Source: Poriferisodalis sp965116715 (GTDB lineage: Bacteria; Actinomycetota; Acidimicrobiia; Acidimicrobiales; Poriferisodalaceae). Taken from it: a stretch of DNA of 64,000 bases. Position 1 is the stretch's first letter. The number at the start of each line of letters is the position of its first letter. The DNA lies in the NCBI GenBank assembly GCA_965116715.1, contig OZ220724.1:930001-994000 (forward strand), in the 5' to 3' direction. The notes below the pieces were generated by a model that saw nothing but the letters and a program-made list of their open reading frames with translations, did not search any database and had not been told where the DNA came from. Below, one piece after another: positions 61,007-64,000 of this stretch. The position numbers and the translations under genes are program-made.

Positions 61007-61993
61007 CTACAGGTCGGGGCGCAGCAGGACCCTGCCGGTAGTGCGTCGCTCGTGCAGGTCGCGCAGGCCGTCGATCAAGCCTGCCAGCGGCAGCTCCTGG
61101 CTGACGAGCGGGTCGAGCGTGCCGTCGGCAACCTGCGGCCAGATCTCGGCGTAGCACTCGTCGAGCACCTCGTCTTTGCGCCCCCGGTACCCGCCCATGT
61201 GCACGCCGACCACCGAGTAGTTCTTGACCAGCAGGTGATTGGCCGGCGCCTGGGGGATGGTGCCGCTGGCGAATCCCACCACCAGCAGCCGGCCCTCCCA
61301 GGCCACCAGCCGCCGAGCGACGTCGAAATACTGGCCGCCGACAGGGTCGTAGATGATGTCGCAGCCCCGGCCGCCGGTGGCGTCCATCACCGACTGGTAC
61401 AGGTTGTCGTTGTCGTAGTCGATGACGACGTCGGCGCCGAGCTGGCGGCAGGTGTCCACCTTGGCGGGTCCGCCGGCAGCAGCCAGCACCGTGCAGCCCG
61501 CCGCCTTGGCCATTTGCACCGCAGCCGAGCCGACGCCGCCGGCTGCAGCGAGCACCAGCACCGTCTCGCCCGCCTGCATCTGCCCGCGCCGGTACAGCGA
61601 GAACCATGCGGTGCCGTAGATCACGTTCGCGGCACACGCATCGGGGATCGACACATCGTCGGGCACATGCCGCGCTGTCGCACCCCTGATCAGCGCCTCG
61701 CTGGCATAGCCGCCCCAGCCGGCGGTGCCCGAGCCGATGACGCGGTCGCCGACCTTCAGGTCGCAATCGGGGCCGACGGCGACCACGGTGCCCGACGCAC
61801 CCATGCCCGGCGTGAAGGGGGGATCCCAACGCTCCTGGTAGGTGCCCTGGCAGTGCAGGATGTCCGCGAAGTTGAGGTCGGTGGCCTCCACGGTGATCCG
61901 TGCCTGACCCGGCCCCGGCTCGGGTGAGTCGTACTCGCCCAGCTTGAGCACGTCCCACGGGTAGCCCAACTCGTTCAGTCGCCACGCTTGCAT
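61007..61993 (-). CDS. NADPH:quinone reductase-like zinc-type alcohol dehydrogenase
   Basis: A medium-chain dehydrogenase/reductase of the quinone oxidoreductase branch: PGMGASGTVVAVGPDCDLKV, LVLAAAGGVGSAAVQMAKAA, GRGCDIIYDPVGGQYFDVAR. No structural zinc Cys cluster is seen, as in quinone oxidoreductases. 328 residues from ATG 61991-61993 (MQAWRLNELGYPW); the longer frame has no support. It converges with the acyl-CoA synthetase gene. Confidence 0.92.
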   Translation of the reverse strand: MQAWRLNELGYPWDVLKLGEYDSPEPGPGQARITVEATDLNFADILHCQGTYQERWDPPFTPGMGASGTVVAVGPDCDLKVGDRVIGSGTAGWGGYASEALIRGATARHVPDDVSIPDACAANVIYGTAWFSLYRRGQMQAGETVLVLAAAGGVGSAAVQMAKAAGCTVLAAAGGPAKVDTCRQLGADVVIDYDNDNLYQSVMDATGGRGCDIIYDPVGGQYFDVARRLVAWEGRLLVVGFASGTIPQAPANHLLVKNYSVVGVHMGGYRGRKDEVLDECYAEIWPQVADGTLDPLVSQELPLAGLIDGLRDLHERRTTGRVLLRPDL

Positions 61994-62129
61994 CGGTGCC
62001 CCCTGGCTCGTTCGCCTGTTCGACCGGGCTGGCTCTCTCGGCCAGCCCGCGACGGCAGCACCGTAGCAACGAGCCGCTTCCGCATTCCGGCCAACCGGCG
62101 CGTACGCTCGTGCAGAGTTAGGGGGAAAC

Positions 62130-63134
62130 GTGGCGCTCACGACGCAGGACCGCAGCACGGCAGGACCGACGAAGGACTCAGCAGACGTCATCCCGGTGAT
62201 GGACTTGACACCGCTGAACGAACCGGTGCCCGATCCCGCAGCGCAGGCTGCCCTCGCCGCCGAACTGCGAGATGCGCTCACCGAGGTGGGCTTCTTCTTC
62301 ATCGTCAATCACGGTGTGGCTGCCGAGACCATCGAGCACATGTTCGACGAGGCCCGCCGCCTGCATGCGCTGCCGCAGCCGGTCAAGGACTCGATCCCGA
62401 TGGGCAAGCTGGCAGGCGGCTATCTCGGCATGGGCGGCGGCACGTCGTACGCCTCTGACATCGCAGGGCCCGTACGCAAGCCCAACCAGAACGAGGCTTT
62501 CTTCTGCCACCGGCACGGCTACCACACCCAGAATCAGTTCCCGCCGCTCGACGGCTTCGCGCAGAGCTGCGAGATGTACATCGACCAGCTCATCGCGCTC
62601 GGCTCGCGGATGCTGCCGATACTGGCACTGTCGCTCGACCTGCCCGCCGACTACTTCGTCCCCCACTTCGACAAGCCCAGCGTGACGCTGCGCATGTCGC
62701 ACTACCCGCCGATGGACTACGACGACAACGATTGGGGCCTTGCACCGCACACCGACAGCTCGGTGTTCACGTTCCTGCCGGCCAATGACGTGCCCGGACT
62801 GGAGATCCGTCCGGCCGGGTACGACTGGATCAAGCCGCCGCAGATGGCCGGCTCGTATCTCGTCAACAGCGGCGACATGCTGAAGCGCTGGACGAACAAC
62901 GTGTACCTGTCAACCGCGCACCGGGCGCGCAACCTGTCGTCCGGCGACCGGTACGCCGTGCCGTTCTTCTATGGGGCACGCGACGATGCGGTTGTCGATC
63001 CGGTGCCCACCACGGTCAGTGCTCAGCGCCCCGCCCGCCACGAGCCCATCACCTACGGCGACTACCAGCGCTGGTTCCTGAACCGGAACTACGAGAACGT
63101 CACCGGGGAGAAGGTCGGCACATTCGAGAGCTGA
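62130..63134 (+). CDS. 2-oxoglutarate/Fe(II)-dependent oxygenase, isopenicillin N synthase type
   Basis: A non-haem iron oxygenase: the iron ligands are HTD in LAPHTDSSVFTFLP and His in STAHRARNLSSG; the co-substrate Arg is in DRYAVPFFYG. The N-terminal DIOX_N part (TEVGFFFIVNHGVAAETIEH) is present. 334 residues from GTG 62130, preceded by AGGGGGAAAC. The substrate is unknown. Confidence 0.92.
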   Translation: MALTTQDRSTAGPTKDSADVIPVMDLTPLNEPVPDPAAQAALAAELRDALTEVGFFFIVNHGVAAETIEHMFDEARRLHALPQPVKDSIPMGKLAGGYLGMGGGTSYASDIAGPVRKPNQNEAFFCHRHGYHTQNQFPPLDGFAQSCEMYIDQLIALGSRMLPILALSLDLPADYFVPHFDKPSVTLRMSHYPPMDYDDNDWGLAPHTDSSVFTFLPANDVPGLEIRPAGYDWIKPPQMAGSYLVNSGDMLKRWTNNVYLSTAHRARNLSSGDRYAVPFFYGARDDAVVDPVPTTVSAQRPARHEPITYGDYQRWFLNRNYENVTGEKVGTFES

Positions 63135-63156
63135 GCCTGCGGCGTCCCGCTCTGCG

Positions 63157-64000
63157 CTACTCCAGCACGCCGGCCACAGCCAGCTCAGCGATCTGGTCCG
63201 CGTCGTAGCCGAGCAGCCGTTCCAGCACCTCGAAGGTGTGCTCGCCGTAGGTCGGCCCGCCGTGGTGAATGCCATCGGAACTGCGTGACATGGCAAACCG
63301 AGCACCTTCCACCCACATCGTGCCGTTCGTGGCATGGGTGACGTTGCGGAAGTGGTTGCGATGCACCAGCTGACCGTCGGTCGGCATCGTCACCGAGGTC
63401 GGGATCGCGTGAGCGGGTATGCCGCCGCGCTGCAAGAGGGCATCGGCTTCGCTGCCCTCCCGGCTCGAGGTCCACGCCGAGATTGCCTCGTCGATCTCGT
63501 CGGCTCGCTCTCGCCGCTCAGCCAGCCCCAGCTCGCCGAAACCGCCCAGCGACTCGCCGACAATCCAGCACAGTGCCTTCCACTGGTCGTCGTTCTCGCA
63601 GGCGATGGAGATCCAGCGGTTCTCACCCGCACTCGGGTAGACGCCATGGGGCGACATCTGCGGATGCGCGTTGCCCAGCTTGGGGGGCATCTGGCCGTTG
63701 ACCGTGTAGTCCAGCACCGCGGGTGCCAGGAACGACATGGATGCCTCGGCCTGGGAGAGGTCGATGTATTGGCCTTCCCCGGTGCGGTCGCGATGGTCCA
63801 GCGCAGCCAGGATTGCCGTGCTCAGGAACCGGGGCGACACGTAGTCGGTGTAGGCGCCGAACACGCCGGCGGGGTCGCGGTCGGGCCAGCCGGTCATCTC
63901 ATAGAAGCCCGACATGGATGCGCCCATCGTGCCGAAGCCGGCGAGCGACGACAGCGGTCCGAACTGCCCGAAGAGGCAGCTCGACGCCATGATGATGTCG
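63157..64000 (-). CDS. CaiB/BaiF family CoA-transferase, 5' end outside window
   Basis: A family III CoA-transferase. The frame runs off the right edge (upstream codons D-I-I precede MASSCLFGQFGPLSSLAGFG). Conserved segments are VSPRFLSTAILAALDHRDRT, GEGQYIDLSQAEASMSFLAP and RFAMSRSSDGIHHGGPTYGE. About 281 residues are visible, roughly the C-terminal two thirds. It fits with the acyl-CoA synthetase and reductase as a CoA-dependent catabolic set. Confidence 0.88.
   Translation of the reverse strand, partial: DIIMASSCLFGQFGPLSSLAGFGTMGASMSGFYEMTGWPDRDPAGVFGAYTDYVSPRFLSTAILAALDHRDRTGEGQYIDLSQAEASMSFLAPAVLDYTVNGQMPPKLGNAHPQMSPHGVYPSAGENRWISIACENDDQWKALCWIVGESLGGFGELGLAERRERADEIDEAISAWTSSREGSEADALLQRGGIPAHAIPTSVTMPTDGQLVHRNHFRNVTHATNGTMWVEGARFAMSRSSDGIHHGGPTYGEHTFEVLERLLGYDADQIAELAVAGVLE

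Overview
The window is high-GC bacterial chromosome with actinobacterial character. The evidence is a DUF3048 lipoprotein, RsfS and NadD, a class II DAHP synthase, a proB/obgE/rpmA/rplU/rne block, a rodA-mrdA-mreDCB block leading into ndk, folC, clpX, tig and clpP, an F420-type LLM oxidoreductase, many GTG starts and many overlapping stop/start pairs. I infer Actinomycetota, plausibly class Acidimicrobiia, from gene content and style; no rRNA is present to confirm it.

Layout. 1-31.8 kb is mostly core: NAD synthesis and ribosome silencing, an RpoD-like sigma factor with a structured leader overlapping a DAHP synthase, a VWA/MoxR pair, proline synthesis, ribosome assembly, RNase E/G, a radical-SAM pair, the cell-elongation cluster, folate synthesis, proteostasis (ClpX, trigger factor, ClpP), a tRNA-Gly, and an SDR, a VOC protein and a CoA-acylating aldehyde dehydrogenase (mmsA). 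31.8-39.4 kb is a rearranged accessory region. It holds two paralogous secreted cell-wall-binding-repeat proteins, an AlbA/Schlafen-type regulator plus a displaced copy of its tail, an IS481-family element, fragments of HsdM and DUF2283 genes, a DUF2335 gene broken by a 13-bp tandem duplication, and a repeated 3' end of mmsA. 39.4-54 kb mixes ADP-ribosylglycohydrolase and phosphatase, ferredoxin, F420 oxidoreductase, two Nudix proteins, a UvrD helicase, FolE, four tRNAs, a selenoprotein B-family gene, a carbonic anhydrase, two carboxymuconolactone-decarboxylase-fold proteins, VapBC and a periplasmic binding protein. 54-58 kb is a second accessory stretch: an IS1182-type element, orphan Vsr, HicBA, an HNH endonuclease and a small Cys-rich protein. 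58-64 kb is catabolic: alanine dehydrogenase, acyl-CoA synthetase, zinc-type reductase, 2OG-Fe(II)-type oxygenase, and a CaiB/BaiF CoA-transferase cut by the right edge.

How the genes work together. mreB-mreC-mreD-mrdA-rodA would build the elongasome, with ndk, folC and clpX downstream on the same strand. obgE, rpmA, rplU, rne and rsfS serve ribosome and RNA biology. The right-hand cluster looks like CoA-thioester catabolism of an organic acid or lipid-like substrate.

The strongest non-routine signal is at 48842-49858. A glycine/sarcosine/betaine reductase selenoprotein B-type reading frame is interrupted by one in-frame TGA (49340-49342). The TGA begins a U-x-x-C motif and is followed at bacterial-SECIS spacing by a perfect 8-bp stem with a GGG loop. 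The next strongest are an IS1182 insertion lying exactly between the ribosome binding site and start codon of a binding-protein gene, the mosaic pair of cell-wall-binding proteins with divergent Cys-rich C-termini, and a dispersed intergenic repeat seen three times.
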